Part shown: positions 62,499 to 64,000 of the stretch, piece by piece
How the letters are laid out: every line of letters starts with the position of its first letter
How positions within the stretch are numbered: the stretch's first letter is position 1
Assembly: GCA_016458225.1 (NCBI GenBank)
Contig: JAEMGR010000003.1
Coordinates: 744,001 to 808,000 of the forward strand
Reading direction: 5' to 3'
Length of the DNA stretch: 64,000 nucleotides
Source: Myxococcaceae bacterium JPH2
GTDB taxonomy: Bacteria > Myxococcota > Myxococcia > Myxococcales > Myxococcaceae
Notes under the pieces: model-generated
The model's database searches: none
Told to the model about the DNA's origin: nothing
Seen by the model: the letters and a program-made list of their open reading frames with translations, nothing else
Translations under genes and position numbers: made by a program

Positions 62499-63491
62499 AT
62501 GAAGCTCGCCGTCCTCTTCATCCACGGCGTGGAGGTGGATGACCCGGGCCTGTATGACACCGCCACGCGGCTCCTGCGGGAGCAGTTCGTGGAGCACACC
62601 GGCGCGCGCGCCGAGGACGCGCTGGCCATCGAGACCGTCAACTGGGCCGCCTGTCTGGAGGGCGCCGAGCAACGCCTCCTCGCCGCGAACTACCCCGAGC
62701 GCATGGACGGCTATTGGCGCCGCCTCCACGAGGGCATGCACGCCGTCAATCAAGGCCACGAGTCCGCGCTGCTGCCGCTCGCCTTCCACCTCATGCGCCC
62801 CGCCGCGGGTGGGCCGGGCACGCCGCACTACCCGGGCCTGCGCTGGCTCCTCGTGCACTTCATCGGCGACGCCATCGCCTACCAGCTCAACCCCGCGGAC
62901 CGCGACGTGTACACGTCCATCCACCAGAGGGTGGCCGAGGCGCTCGGCCGGCTGCGCGAGAAGGCCGGAGACGCCGCGCCCCTCTGCGTCATCGCGCACA
63001 GCCTGGGCTCGGTCATCGCGAGCAACTACTTCTATGACCTGCAGCAGCAGCGCCTGGGGCGCGACCTCATCGAGGACTCCGTGCGACAGGCCCAGGGCCC
63101 GTCACCGCTGGAGCGCGGCGAGACGCTCAGCCGCCTCTTCACCCTGGGCAACCCCATGGCGCTGTGGAGCCTGCGCTATGCGCACGCATCATTGGACCGG
63201 CCGCTCACCGTCCCGGACACCGCGCTCGTCACGCACCATCCGGGGCTCGGCGGCGAGTGGGTGAACTTCCACGACGCGGACGACATCCTCGCCTGGCCGC
63301 TGGCGCCGCTGAGTGATGCCTACCGCGCGCAGGTGAAGGACGTGGGCGTTCGCGTCGGCGGGCCGCTCGTGTCGTGGACGCCGCTGGTGCATCCCTTCTA
63401 CTGGTCCGATGCCGGAGTGATGGGGCCCATCGGGCAATCGCTCGCGCATGCGTGGGCGCGATTGCGGCGCGCCTCCGAGAAGGCTGCCTAG
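62499..63491 (+). CDS. Alpha/beta hydrolase, lipase-like, cytoplasmic
   Basis: The 330-residue product lacks a signal peptide. It begins KLAVLFIHGVEVDDPG, where the HG forms the oxyanion region, and has a nucleophile elbow AHSLG (IAHSLGSVIASNY, about residues 166-178), as in lipases and serine esterases. A following LGNPMALWSLRY block and VNFHDADDILAWPL supply the acid region. The catalytic His is likely near the C-terminus (WTPLVHPFYW). Substrate unknown. It precedes a PaaI-like thioesterase gene by 90 bp on the same strand; both may act on acyl esters. Confidence 0.82.
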   Translation: MKLAVLFIHGVEVDDPGLYDTATRLLREQFVEHTGARAEDALAIETVNWAACLEGAEQRLLAANYPERMDGYWRRLHEGMHAVNQGHESALLPLAFHLMRPAAGGPGTPHYPGLRWLLVHFIGDAIAYQLNPADRDVYTSIHQRVAEALGRLREKAGDAAPLCVIAHSLGSVIASNYFYDLQQQRLGRDLIEDSVRQAQGPSPLERGETLSRLFTLGNPMALWSLRYAHASLDRPLTVPDTALVTHHPGLGGEWVNFHDADDILAWPLAPLSDAYRAQVKDVGVRVGGPLVSWTPLVHPFYWSDAGVMGPIGQSLAHAWARLRRASEKAA

Positions 63492-63581
63492 TCGCTCACA
63501 CCGTCCGGCCGGACACACGTTCACGGTCCGCGCAGGCAAACGCCGCGCGCCGGATGGACGCGAATCTGTTATCGCGCGTCC

Positions 63582-64000
63582 ATGTCTCACTTCACTCTTC
63601 CCTCGGACCCAGAGGGACGGCGCGAGCAGTTGTCCGTGCTCTTCAGCGACGCCGTTCCCCACAACCTGGCCCTGGGCCTGCGGCTGGTGGACGTGGGGGA
63701 TGCCCACGCCACCGTGGTGCTGCCCTACGCGGATTTCCTCGTGGGCAACCCCGAGACGGGCGTGCTCGCGGGCGGCGCGGTGACGACGCTCATCGACGCG
63801 ACCAGCGGCGCGGCGGTGCTCGCGCGCATCGGCGGCTTCGCGGCGGTCGTCACGCTGGACCTGCGCATCGACTACCTGCGCCCCGCCCTCCCCCGCCGCG
63901 AGCTGACCGCCCGCGCCGAGTGCTACAAGCTCACGCGCATGGTCGCCTTCGTGCGCGCGCTCGTGCACCAGGGAGACCCGGATCAGCCCGTGGCCTCCGC
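63582..64000 (+). CDS. PaaI-type hotdog thioesterase, 3' end outside window
   Basis: 139 codons are visible and the frame is open at the window end. The hotdog core is recognised from GVLAGGAVTTLIDATSGAAV, the PaaI signature helix with the catalytic Asp in the LID segment, and VTLDLRIDYLRPA. Enzymes of this type hydrolyse acyl-CoA thioesters, often from phenylacetate breakdown or menaquinone synthesis; which applies cannot be read here. A GTCCGGCCGGAC palindrome (63503-63514) lies in the gap before it. The N-terminal stretch (RREQLSVLFSDAVPHNLALGLRL) is typical. Confidence 0.87.
   Translation, partial: MSHFTLPSDPEGRREQLSVLFSDAVPHNLALGLRLVDVGDAHATVVLPYADFLVGNPETGVLAGGAVTTLIDATSGAAVLARIGGFAAVVTLDLRIDYLRPALPRRELTARAECYKLTRMVAFVRALVHQGDPDQPVAS

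Overview
The window is about 69-70 percent G+C, densely coded on both strands, with strong G/C third-position bias. It carries several hallmarks of a myxobacterium in the Myxococcus/Corallococcus/Cystobacter group: an Mx162-type retron whose RNA and reverse transcriptase closely resemble those remembered for M. xanthus, a C-terminal sorting tail of the MYXO-CTERM type, MopE-like metal-binding lipoproteins, and many secreted or lipid-anchored proteins of unknown role. No phage, insertion sequence, CRISPR array, rRNA or tRNA was recognised. Apart from the retron, the window reads as ordinary chromosome rather than an island.

Layout. 1-3.8 kb: a HEAT-repeat protein (cut by the window edge) translationally coupled to a SWIM zinc-finger protein. 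3.9-5.7 kb: the retron. 5.7-7.5 kb: small envelope proteins. 7.6-9.4 kb: a TetR regulator coupled to a Bcr/CflA efflux pump. 9.5-20.8 kb: mixed envelope and enzyme genes (alpha/beta hydrolase, GMC oxidoreductase, lipoprotein, methyltransferase, serine hydrolase, apolipoprotein N-acyltransferase, SGNH hydrolase). 21.0-24.2 kb: a CLC-F type anion antiporter, then an HxlR regulator divergent from an MFS pump with a clear operator between them. 24.3-28.0 kb: two tandem DUF4140/DUF4139 (MuiA-like) proteins. 28.0-33.7 kb: a MopE-like lipoprotein, an M19-dipeptidase-like lipoprotein with a Cys-rich tail, and a TonB-like protein. 33.9-36.6 kb: a HipA/YjjJ-type kinase and a CapA-family protein.

36.6-41.3 kb is a leftward gene set for uracil breakdown by the URC route: a semialdehyde dehydrogenase, a GTP cyclohydrolase II-like URC1 protein, the URC4/Urg3 (DUF1688) protein and uracil phosphoribosyltransferase. 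Uracil would become UMP through Upp, be opened by URC1/URC4, and the C3 semialdehyde would leave as an acyl-CoA through the dehydrogenase; this order is inferred.

42.2-43.8 kb encodes an orphan protein in which type VI sheath TssB-like and TssC-like segments appear fused. 43.8-49.1 kb: YidD-like and DUF4177 proteins, a GNAT acetyltransferase, a MYXO-CTERM DUF4091 surface protein, a site-2 protease and a partner membrane protein. 49.2-53.8 kb: two MacB-type ABC permeases with no ATPase gene beside them, and an FG-GAP lipoprotein ending in a lysyl oxidase domain that keeps the copper histidines and both cofactor residues. 54.1-64.0 kb: a DHA2 efflux pump, a secreted protein of unknown role, an M28 aminopeptidase, a TolB/amidohydrolase fusion, an esterase-like protein and a PaaI-type thioesterase cut by the window end.

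Regulatory signals visible by eye include perfect inverted repeats at the TetR and HxlR genes, 12-bp direct repeats before yjjJ, 19-20-bp-spaced repeats before the CLC-F gene, two hairpins that would hide Shine-Dalgarno sequences, and about ten terminator-like hairpins. All calls come from reading the sequence without database searches.
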